A stretch of DNA of 64,000 nt, taken from NCBI RefSeq assembly GCF_001375595.1, contig NZ_CVJQ01000001.1, positions 310,001-374,000 of the forward strand, in the 5' to 3' direction. The DNA is from Phenylobacterium immobile (ATCC 35973). Lineage in GTDB: Bacteria; Pseudomonadota; Alphaproteobacteria; Caulobacterales; Caulobacteraceae. A program made the position numbers and the translations under genes. Positions 18,497-26,500 of this stretch are shown one piece after another. The notes under the pieces are model-generated. The model was given only the letters and a program-made list of their open reading frames with translations. It was not told the DNA's origin and made no database searches. Position 1 is the first letter of the stretch; the number at the start of each line of letters is the position of its first letter.

Positions 18497-18525
18497 AACA
18501 TACGCGGATTTCTGACAGTTTTCAA
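18497..18525 (-). promoter_or_regulatory. Promoter of the AbiE/OLD/UvrD operon
   Basis: On the minus strand TTGAAA (18525-18520) and TATGTT (18502-18497) are spaced by 17 bases. They lie about 18 bases before the AbiEi start codon, with AGGAG between. No other promoter-like sequence was found inside the tight four-gene array downstream, so this probably drives all of it. Confidence 0.5.
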
Positions 18526-18600
18526 GATAGCCGCTAGAACAGAGCCGATACGGGGAAGGTCTTCCCCTGCGTCCGAGCCGCGGTCTCGGCCGACCCCTTC

Positions 18601-18617
18601 TGCGGGGAGACCCCGCA
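18601..18617. terminator. Hairpin upstream of leader A
   Basis: TGCGGGG-AGA-CCCCGCA, a perfect seven-pair stem followed by a C-rich then T-containing stretch. It separates the defence operon's promoter region from the leader of the DUF932 gene. Could be a weak terminator or an attenuator; the U tract is poor. Confidence 0.3.
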
Positions 18618-18626
18618 ACACCCCCT

Positions 18627-18709
18627 TTAGAGTGAGAGGGCGGAAGGGATTTCCGTGACGGGTGGAGTGCCGAGAGAGAGGCTTTCGGCGCCCGTCATGG
18701 AGTTTTCCC
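18627..18709 (+). ncRNA. Structured leader A of the DUF932 gene
   Basis: A purine-rich box (GTGAGAGGGCGG) leads into stem TGACGGG (18656-18662) with CCCGTCA (18691-18697). Inside lies a smaller stem GCCGA/TCGGC around CGAGAGAGAG (18671-18680). The 3' arm of the outer stem runs almost into Shine-Dalgarno GGAG (18699-18702), so folding could affect translation of the ATG at 18710. The same stem and loop decamer recur before the ParB and SNO genes. Confidence 0.6.
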
Positions 18710-19903
18710 ATGAACATGCAGGTTCTCGATGCGCGCCGCGATCTCAGCGGCGGCTACAAGGTGGATGTCACACGCGGCGAGCGGGTCGGCCGGGTTTCGT
18801 CGGAGTGGTTCTCGCGGCCTGATGATGAGCGCTTCCTGTCGCTCGGGGAACTGGCCCGCTCGGTGCGCGATCGGTCAGAGCGCAGCCGGACCCGTGTCGT
18901 GGAAACCGCGCTGATCCATGTCGAGGCGAGCCGTACCGATCCCGAACGGCTGTCGCTGGTCCTTCCCGGCGCGGAGGCGCCTGTGGCTCCCACACACTGG
19001 AGCTTCGGCCAGTTGGCGAGCCAGGTCGGCGCTCCCGCTGCCTATCTGCGCAATCTTCCGGCGGCCCTTGCCGGCATCAATCTGCAATACGGCCTGACCT
19101 CGAACCGCGCCGAACAGATCAAAACGCTGGAAACCGAGGGTGGCCGTGTCGAGCTACGCGCCGTCACTGGACCGGACTATGGCCGCATCTACGATCACGA
19201 GCTGGTCGAAGCGGTGCAACGCATCGCCGGCAACGGCACGGGAGACACGCGCTGGAAGGTGCCGGGCGTGCTCGACTGGTCGACCGGCATCTACAATCCC
19301 CGCGTCGACATCTCGAAGGACACGACGACGCTCTACGCCAGCGATCGCGACGTGTTCGTGTTTCTCGTCGACGATCTGAACCCGATCGAGGCCGGTCGCC
19401 TGCCGGACGGCTCGCCCGACCTGTTCTTCCGGGGCTTCTATGCCTGGAACTCGGAGGTCGGCGCCAAGACGCTCGGCATGGCGAGCTTCTACCTGCGCGC
19501 CGTGTGCCAGAATCGAAACCTCTGGGGCGTTGAGGATTTCGAGGAGATCAGCATCCGCCACAGCAAATATGCGGCCTCGCGTTTCGCCCACGAAGCCGAA
19601 CCGGCGCTGCTGAATTTCGCCAACTCGTCGCCCGCGCCCTTCATCAACGGCATCAAGGCGGCGCGTGAACGGATCGTGGCGAAGACCGATGAGGATCGCA
19701 GCGACTTCCTGCGCAAGCGCGGCTTCTCCAAGGCCGAGACCAGCAAAATCATCGACGCAGTGCTGGTCGAGGAAGGTCGCCCGCCCGAGAGCATCTTCGA
19801 CTTCGTGCAGGGCATAACGGCGGTCGCGCGCGACAAGCCGCATCAGGATGCCCGCCTCGACATGGAAGCCAAGGCGAAGAAGCTGCTCGATCGCGCTGCC
19901 TGA
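18710..19903 (+). CDS. DUF932 protein
   Basis: A 397-residue protein; ATG 18710 (MNMQVLD) follows leader A and GGAG. DUF932 proteins are common on conjugative plasmids, ICEs and phages and are thought to aid element maintenance or DNA metabolism; none of the motifs here gives a reaction. Recognisable stretches include SFGQLASQVGAPAAYLR near 100-117 and FRGFYAWNSEVGAKTLG near 240-256. No membrane segment or signal peptide. It opens the element core in the same direction as all core genes. Confidence 0.8.
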   Translation: MNMQVLDARRDLSGGYKVDVTRGERVGRVSSEWFSRPDDERFLSLGELARSVRDRSERSRTRVVETALIHVEASRTDPERLSLVLPGAEAPVAPTHWSFGQLASQVGAPAAYLRNLPAALAGINLQYGLTSNRAEQIKTLETEGGRVELRAVTGPDYGRIYDHELVEAVQRIAGNGTGDTRWKVPGVLDWSTGIYNPRVDISKDTTTLYASDRDVFVFLVDDLNPIEAGRLPDGSPDLFFRGFYAWNSEVGAKTLGMASFYLRAVCQNRNLWGVEDFEEISIRHSKYAASRFAHEAEPALLNFANSSPAPFINGIKAARERIVAKTDEDRSDFLRKRGFSKAETSKIIDAVLVEEGRPPESIFDFVQGITAVARDKPHQDARLDMEAKAKKLLDRAA

Positions 19904-19967
19904 TCTCATCAAAGCCGGAGATGCGGCTTCCCGTATTTCCGGCTTTCACCCTCGGTCGCCGAGTCCG

Positions 19968-20000
19968 GCTGATTGGGAGTCAAAAGCCCGCTGATTGGGA
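19968..20000 (+). repeat. Direct repeat GCTGATTGGGA, spacing 22
   Basis: GCTGATTGGGA occurs at 19968-19978 and 19990-20000, start to start 22 bases or about two helical turns. The pair lies between DUF932 and the ParB-like gene, ahead of leader B. Two same-face sites suggest a protein binding site; a partition site is one idea given the adjacent parB-like gene. Confidence 0.35.
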
Positions 20001-20051
20001 AGCGGCGCTCCATTCTCCCTTCCTGATCAACGTGTTCGTGGCGCTGCCCCT

Positions 20052-20136
20052 TCAGAGGAAGAGGGCGGCGCTTCGCTTCATGACGGGTTGGAGGTCGAGA
20101 GAGAGTCTCCCGGCTGCCCGTCGCGGAGTAAAGACC
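20052..20136 (+). ncRNA. Structured leader B of the parB-like gene
   Basis: Purine box CAGAGGAAGAGGGCGG, stem GACGGG (20082-20087) with CCCGTC (20117-20122), and CGAGAGAGAG (20096-20105) eight bases inside the stem, the same spacing as in leader A. Shine-Dalgarno GGAG at 20125-20128 follows the 3' arm directly, and the ATG is at 20137. Confidence 0.6.
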
Positions 20137-22278
20137 ATGGCGTCTGCTATCCAGAAGATCACCCTGTCGTCGTCGCGCGACATTCCTTTCAACAAGCTGT
20201 TGCTCAGCCAGGCCAATGTCCGGCGCGTCAAATCCGGCGTGTCGATCGACGAGCTGGCCGAGTCCATCGCCCGGCGCGGCCTCATCCAGTCCCTGCATGT
20301 CCGCCCCGTCCTCGACGCAGAGGGTGTAGAAACTGGCATGTTCGAGGTGCCGGCCGGCGGTCGGCGCTATCGCGCGCTCGAACTGCTCGCCAAGCAGAAG
20401 CGCCTCGCCAAAACCACGCCCGTCCCATGCGTCGTCGGCGATGCGGCCAGCGGCATCCTGATCGACGAAATCTCGCTGATCGAGAACATCGAGCGCGCGC
20501 CGCTGCATCCGCTCGACCAGTTCCGGGCGTTTCAAGCCATGCGCGACAAAGGCATGACCGAGGAAGCCATCGCCGCCGCCTTCTTCGTCGGCGTCAACGT
20601 GGTGAAACAGCGCCTGCGCCTGGCGTCGGTCTCGCCTACGCTGCTCGAGATCTATGCCGAGGACGGCATGACACTCGAAATGCTGATGGCCTTCACCGTC
20701 TCAGCCGATCACGCCCGGCAGGAACAGGTCTGGAAAGCGATCAGCGCCGGTTGGCAGAAGGAGCCGTGGCAGATCCGGCGGATGCTGACCGAAACCACCG
20801 TGCGCGCGTCCGACAAGCGCGCCGTGTTCGTCGGCATCGACGCCTACGAGGCGGCCGGCGGCATGATGCTGCGCGACCTCTTCCAGTCCGACGACGGCGG
20901 ATGGCTTCAGGATGTCGGCCTGCTCGATCGCCTGGTTGCCGAGAAGCTCAAAGTCATCGCCGACGAGATCGCTACTGAGGGCTGGAAATGGGTCGAGGCC
21001 GCGCTGAGCATTCCCTACGGTGTCACCCACGGAATGCGGGAGATTGCCGGGACGCCGCTCGATATGAGCGAGGCGGAACAGGCAACGCGCGACGCCTTGC
21101 AGGTGGAATTTGATCGCTTGGTCGCTGAATATGAAGATGCCAACGAGCTGCCGGACGAGATCGATCAACGCCTTGGCGAGATCGAGGCGGCGATGGAGGA
21201 ACTCGACAATCGGCCCGTCCACTACGATCCCGCCGAGATCGCCATTGCCGGCGTCTTCGCAACCCTCGACGCCAACGGCAAGCTGGTCGTCGATCGCGGC
21301 TATGTCCGCCCGGAGGACGAACGACCCGCCGAGCTGGAAGGTGACGATGTCCAGGAGGGCGGCGATCATGAGACCGGGAAAGCGCCTGCCATCCAGCGTA
21401 CCGCCATCACCATCGGCGGCCAGCCTGCCCCGGCAGCGGCGGAGGAAGACGAGGAGGATGGCATCAAGCCGCTGCCCGAGCGCCTCGTCACTGAACTGAC
21501 GGCGCATCGCACGCTCGCCCTGCGCGACGCCGTGGCGGACCACCCGCATATCGCCATGACCGCGCTGCTGCACAAGCTGGTCTCGGACACCTTCCTGCAC
21601 CGCCCGGCGACGGGCGCGCTGGAAGCCAATGTCCGGGAGGTTCACTTCGCCGCACAGGCCGAGGAGTTGAAGGACAGCCCTTCGGCAAAATCCGTCACCG
21701 ACCGGCATGATCGCTGGGGCGACCATGTTCCGGCCGATGACGAGGCGCTGTGGGATTGGCTCGTCGTGCTCGACGACGACAATCGCATGGAGTTGCTCGC
21801 CCATTGCGTCAGCTATGGCATCAACGCGCTCTACGAACGGCCCAATCCATATAGCGGCTCCGGTGTCAGCGAGCACGGGCTGAAGGTCCGCCTCGCACAG
21901 GCCGACCGACTGGCGCGGGCGACGGGCCTCGACATGGCGCAAGTCGGATGGCGGCCGACGGTCGGCAATTATCTCGGCCGCGTCACCAAGACCCGCATCG
22001 TGGAGGCCGTCCGCGAGGCCGCCGGCGAGCGGGCCGCGCAGCTCATCGACCACATGAAGAAGGGCGACATGGCCAAGGAGGCCGAACGTCTGCTGGCCGA
22101 CACCGGCTGGTTGCCCGAGCCGCTGCGCCTGGCCGGTGCCGATGGCGACAGCGCCGCCGCACCTGCCGATCAGGCCGGCGGCGATGAAGCGCTTCCCGCT
22201 TTCCTTACCGAAGAGGACGACGAGGAAGATCACGCCGACACTGAGGAGGACGAGGAAAGCATGATCGCCGCCGAGTGA
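20137..22278 (+). CDS. ParB/RepB/Spo0J-family protein, large
   Basis: A 713-residue protein, over twice the length of a chromosomal ParB. Residues 15-130 form the ParB/sulfiredoxin-like domain, including LLLSQANVRRV, then VRPV, PAGGRRYRALELL and ENIERAPLHPLDQF, with the helix-turn-helix following (GMTEEAIAAAFFVGVNVVKQRLRL). The long C-terminal part is unassigned and ends in an acidic tail (EEDDEEDHADTEEDEE). ATG 20137 follows leader B; the open frame upstream is only leader. ParB-family proteins load on DNA as CTP clamps or act as nucleases. Here it probably serves partition or regulation of the element. A separate ParA lies 16 kb away. Confidence 0.8.
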   Translation: MASAIQKITLSSSRDIPFNKLLLSQANVRRVKSGVSIDELAESIARRGLIQSLHVRPVLDAEGVETGMFEVPAGGRRYRALELLAKQKRLAKTTPVPCVVGDAASGILIDEISLIENIERAPLHPLDQFRAFQAMRDKGMTEEAIAAAFFVGVNVVKQRLRLASVSPTLLEIYAEDGMTLEMLMAFTVSADHARQEQVWKAISAGWQKEPWQIRRMLTETTVRASDKRAVFVGIDAYEAAGGMMLRDLFQSDDGGWLQDVGLLDRLVAEKLKVIADEIATEGWKWVEAALSIPYGVTHGMREIAGTPLDMSEAEQATRDALQVEFDRLVAEYEDANELPDEIDQRLGEIEAAMEELDNRPVHYDPAEIAIAGVFATLDANGKLVVDRGYVRPEDERPAELEGDDVQEGGDHETGKAPAIQRTAITIGGQPAPAAAEEDEEDGIKPLPERLVTELTAHRTLALRDAVADHPHIAMTALLHKLVSDTFLHRPATGALEANVREVHFAAQAEELKDSPSAKSVTDRHDRWGDHVPADDEALWDWLVVLDDDNRMELLAHCVSYGINALYERPNPYSGSGVSEHGLKVRLAQADRLARATGLDMAQVGWRPTVGNYLGRVTKTRIVEAVREAAGERAAQLIDHMKKGDMAKEAERLLADTGWLPEPLRLAGADGDSAAAPADQAGGDEALPAFLTEEDDEEDHADTEEDEESMIAAE

Positions 22279-22337
22279 GCGATCCCGGCGGGGAGTGGCG
22301 CGACGCTCCCCGCCAATCTCACCAACATTCCCGTAGT

Positions 22338-22363
22338 TGCCCGGCCTCGCGCCGGGCATTTTT
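22338..22363 (+). terminator. Intrinsic terminator after the parB-like gene
   Basis: Stem TGCCCGGC (22338-22345) and GCCGGGCA (22351-22358) with a five-base loop, followed by five Ts. A clean rho-independent terminator in the short gap before the next gene. Confidence 0.75.
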
Positions 22364-22379
22364 GTTTCAGGAGCCTGAT

Positions 22380-22796
22380 ATGGCCGACTATTTCACTCAC
22401 TTCTCGTGCCTGCTCGATGTCGGCGCACCCGAGAAAGCCGCTCTTGCGCTCGACCTCTACAACGCTCTTTCCGCAGAAGGTGCATCAGAAGACCCACCTT
22501 CCGAAGGGTTCCTGCTGTCGATCCAGCCGGAGCACGGCGGCACGAATCTGTGGATGCGCGACGATGGCGCTGGCGATCCCGAGCGCGTCATCCAGTTCGT
22601 CAAACGCTGCGCCACTGCATTTCATTTGAGCGGCCTATGGGGATTTCAATACGCCAACAGCTGCTCGAAACCGCGGCTCGATGGTTTTGGCGGCGGCGCG
22701 CATGTGCTCGACCTCGCCACCGGCGAGACCGTTGGCTGGATCTATACCGATGGCTGGCTGGCTTCGGTTCTCGACGGAGGTGACGGCGATGCCTGA
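22380..22796 (+). CDS. Hypothetical element protein, 138 residues
   Basis: Starts at ATG 22380 (MADYFTHFSC) after AGGAG. Small soluble protein of two halves: LLDVGAPEKAALALDLYNAL and a C-terminal FGGGAHVLDLATGETVGWIYTD, without a signal or membrane segment. The family looks like the small conserved hypotheticals carried next to DUF932 and ParB on alphaproteobacterial elements; function unknown. Overlaps the next gene by eight bases, so the two are co-translated. Confidence 0.65.
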   Translation: MADYFTHFSCLLDVGAPEKAALALDLYNALSAEGASEDPPSEGFLLSIQPEHGGTNLWMRDDGAGDPERVIQFVKRCATAFHLSGLWGFQYANSCSKPRLDGFGGGAHVLDLATGETVGWIYTDGWLASVLDGGDGDA

Positions 22797-23433
22797 GATC
22801 ATCGAGACCACCGTCTATCGGCTTGAGGAATTATCGGGCGACGCCAAGGACAAGGCGCGCGCCTGGTATCGTGACGGCGCCTTCGACCACGACTGGCACG
22901 ACGCCGTCTATGTCGATTTTGAAAGCATCTGCGCCATCCTCGGCGTGACGTTGCGAACCAATGCCGTCCGCCTCATGGGCGGGGGATCACGTTCGGAGCC
23001 ATGTATCTATTTTCGTGGATTCTGGAGTCAGGGCGATGGCGCCTGCTTCGAGGGCCAATACGCTCACGGGCGTCACGCCGCCGCGAAGATCAGGCAATAC
23101 GCGCCGATGGACACGGATCTGCACGAGATCGCGGATGCCTTGCAGGCCATTCAGCGACGAAATTTCTACCAGCTTCGCGCCGATATTCGCCACCGTGGGC
23201 GCTATACCCACGAATATTGCATGGAAATAGCGGTCGAGCGCGACAGCCCCACCATGCAGGACATGACGCGTGATGCTGACAACATTGTCGCTGAAGCCCT
23301 GCGCGAACTGGCCCGATGGCTCTACCGGCAGCTCGAACGCGACTATGAATATCAAATCTCCGATGAATGCGTCGATGAGACCATAGCCGCGAAAGCCTAC
23401 ACCTTCACAGACGCTGGCCGCCGTTTCGGCTGA
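22789..23433 (+). CDS. Hypothetical protein, often labelled antitoxin of TA stability system
   Basis: A 214-residue protein from ATG 22789 (MPEIIETTVYRLEELSGDAKDKARAWY). The N-terminal phrase ELSGDAKDKARAWYR recurs in homologues on plasmids and ICEs, which databases often call antitoxin of toxin-antitoxin stability system. I see no fold or catalytic signature that proves this and no toxin gene next to it. It overlaps the upstream gene and is followed by a strong terminator, closing a two-gene unit. Confidence 0.6.
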   Translation: MPEIIETTVYRLEELSGDAKDKARAWYRDGAFDHDWHDAVYVDFESICAILGVTLRTNAVRLMGGGSRSEPCIYFRGFWSQGDGACFEGQYAHGRHAAAKIRQYAPMDTDLHEIADALQAIQRRNFYQLRADIRHRGRYTHEYCMEIAVERDSPTMQDMTRDADNIVAEALRELARWLYRQLERDYEYQISDECVDETIAAKAYTFTDAGRRFG

Positions 23434-23436
23434 ACG

Positions 23437-23468
23437 AAAGCGCCCGCCTCAAGGTTGGGCGCTTTTTT
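23437..23468 (+). terminator. Intrinsic terminator
   Basis: AAAGCGCCC (23437-23445) pairs with GGGCGCTTT (from 23457), followed by a run of six Ts. It stops transcripts of the two small genes and separates them from leader C. Confidence 0.8.
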
Positions 23469-23481
23469 CATGCCAGGCCCT

Positions 23482-23578
23482 TGAGAGGAAGAGGTCCGCC
23501 GGGACGGGATTGAGTCCGGGCGGTCGAGAGAGAGCGCCGCGCGGGCTCGTCCCGTCACGCTCTTTCGAGGTTTCACCC
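23482..23578 (+). ncRNA. Structured leader C of the SNO-type gene
   Basis: Purine box GAGAGGAAGAGG, stem GACGGG (23503-23508) with CCCGTC (23551-23556), and CGAGAGAGAG at 23525-23534 in the loop. The internal arm is longer than in leaders A and B, with GC-rich extra pairing, which is what covarying structure would give. GAGG at 23567-23570 serves the ATG at 23579. Confidence 0.6.
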
Positions 23579-26500
23579 ATGAACATTCTGTCTTCCGTTA
23601 CCGCCGCATCGGCCGCGCCGCTTCCGCTCGCCCCGTCGGCAGCCATTCTCGCCGCCGCCAATGTGCTGCTCACCCATCTCGAACGTGGCAATCAGATCGA
23701 CGCCGCTATCCTGCGCCGCGCCATGGAAACCGCGTTCGGCGCGTCCGACGCCGCCGGCGCCTGGGACTGGAAAGCAGCCTACGAGGCGTGCGAGGTCGCG
23801 ACCGTCCTGTTCCTGCACAAATACGGAAAAGCACTTTTCCGCAAAGCCGCCTCTCCCGCTACACGTCTTTCCGTGCTGGCGAAGATCGCGGCTCTGTTGC
23901 CGACGCACACGCGCCGATCCGAGGAAAGCGAGGCATTCCAGCAATTTTCGACGCCGCTGCCATTGGGGCTTGCGGCACTGACAGCGGCGGCGATCACGCC
24001 GGCTGACCGTGTGCTGGAGCCGTCGGCAGGCACCGGCCTGCTCGCCATCCTCGCGGCAACGGAAAGCGGCGCGCTGATCCTCAATGAACTGGCCGAGACC
24101 CGTGTCGAATTGCTGGCATCGCTCTTTCCGGCAACCCCCGTCACCCGTTTCGACGCCGCGCAGATCGACGATTATCTGGACGCCACCGCCGTGCCCTCCG
24201 TGGCGTTGATGAACCCGCCCTTCTCGGCACTGGCGCATGTTGCGGGGCGCTCGGCTGACGCAGGCTTTCGCCACATCGCTTCAGCGCTGAACCGGCTCGC
24301 GCCCGGCGGGCGTCTCGTCGCCATCACCGGCGCGAACGTCGGCCCTGATATGCCCGACTGGCGCGAGGCCTTCGTCCGCTTGCAGGCGTGCAGCCGCGTC
24401 GTGTTCAGCGCCGCGATTGCCGGCGCGGTCTATGCCAAACACGGCACGACCTTTCCAACGCGGCTGACTGTCATAGACAAGCTGCCCGCCGACGATCCGA
24501 CACTGTTCCCGGCCTCGCCGGGCATGGCGCCCGACGCCGCTACGCTGCTCGACTGGATCGGCACGCATGTGCCGCCCCGGTTGCCGGTCACGCTGCCCGC
24601 AATATCCGTGCCGATCTCGGCGCCACTGAAGACCGTGAGCGGCTATCTCACGCGCCCGACAACCACTCGCCCCGATGCCCCTGCCAGCATCGATCCCGAA
24701 GGCATCCCGCTGGCCTATGACATCGTGGACTGGACGCCGCCTGAGGGCGCACACCTGACCGAGGCGATCTATGAGGAATACGGATTGCAGTCGATCCGTA
24801 TTCCCGGCTCTCAGGCCCATCCGACCAAGCTGGTGCAATCGGCGGCGATGGCGAGCGTCTCGCCGCCCAAGCCCAGCTATCGGCCAATGCTGCCAGCGAA
24901 CATCACCGCGCTGCTTTCCGACGCCCAGTTGGAGACCGTCATCTACGCCGGCGAAGCGCATGGCGATCTTCTCGCCGGATCGTGGACGGTCGACGAGACT
25001 TTTGACAACGTGAGCGCAGCGCCTACCGACGCGGCGAACGCCGTCCGCTTCCGGCGCGGCTTCATGCTCGGCGATGGCACCGGCGCGGGAAAGGGCCGCC
25101 AGTCAGCCGGGATCATCCTCGACAACTGGATGCAGGGCCGCCGCAAGGCGATCTGGATCAGTAAATCCGACAAGCTGATCGAGGATGCGCAGCGGGACTG
25201 GTCGGCGCTCGGCATGGAGCGCCTGCTGGTGACGCCACTGTCGCGCTTCGCCCAGGGCAAGCCGATCACACTGTCGGAAGGCGTCCTATTTGCAACCTAC
25301 GCCACGCTGCGCTCCGACGAGCGTGGAGAGAAGGTTTCGCGGGTCCGGCAAATCGTTGATTGGTTAGGCTCCGATTTCAACGGGGTGATCATTTTCGACG
25401 AAAGCCATGCCATGCAGAATGCCGGTGGCGGCAAGAGCGACCGCGGTGACGTCGCTCCGTCGCAACAGGGGCGCGCCGGTCTGCGCCTGCAACATGCGCT
25501 ACCCGACGCCCGCATTGTCTATGTCTCGGCGACCGGCGCAACGAGCGTCCACAATCTCGCCTATGCCCAGCGGCTAGGCTTGTGGGGCGGCGAGGATTTC
25601 CCCTTCGCCACCCGCGCCGAGTTCGTCGAAGCGATCGAGGATGGCGGCGTCGCGGCGATGGAGGTGCTGGCGCGCGATTTGCGCTCCCTCGGCCTCTATA
25701 CCTCGCGCTCGCTCTCCTATGACGGCGTGGAATACGAGCTGGTCGAGCACGCGTTAACCGATGAACAGCGCCGCATCTACGACGCCTATGCGGGGGCGTT
25801 CTCGATCATTCACAACCATCTCGACGCGGCGATGGAAGCCGCCAACATTACCGGCAGCGACGGGACGCTGAACCGTCAGGCCAAGTCCGCCGCGCGTTCA
25901 GCCTTCGAGTCGACCAAGCAGCGCTTCTTCGGCCATCTGCTCACCAGCATGAAGACGCCGACGCTGATCCGCTCGATCGACCGTGATCTGGCGGACGGCC
26001 ACGCCGCCGTGGTGCAGATCGTTTCCACCGGCGAAGCGCTGATGGAACGGCGGCTCGCCGACATCCCCACCGAAGAGTGGAACGACATCCGCGTCGACAT
26101 CACGCCGCGCGAATACGTGCTTGACTACCTCGCCCATTCCTTCCCGGTGCAGCTCTATGAGCCCTTCACCGACAGCGAGGGCAACCTGTCGTCGCGGCCG
26201 GTCTTCCGCGATGGTCAGCCGGTCGAAAGCCGCGAAGCTGTCGCCCGCCGTGATGAACTGATCGAACGGCTCGCGTCCTTGCCGCCGGTCCCCGGCGCGC
26301 TCGACCAGATCGTGCAGCGCTTCGGCACGGATATGGTGGCCGAGGTCACGGGCCGATCGCGTCGTATCGTGCGCAAGCTCGGCGCGGGAGGCAGCGGCGA
26401 CCGCCTAGCTGTCGAGAACCGCGCGCCCTCCGCAAACCTCGCCGAGACCGCCGCCTTCATGGATGACGCAAAGCGCATCCTCGTCTTCTCCGACGCCGGT

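Noticed and set aside
20701..22359. 552-codon open frame antisense to the ParB-like gene
   Set aside because: GC-rich codon bias opens the complementary frame; the plus-strand product has clear ParB domains and a leader, the antisense product has none.
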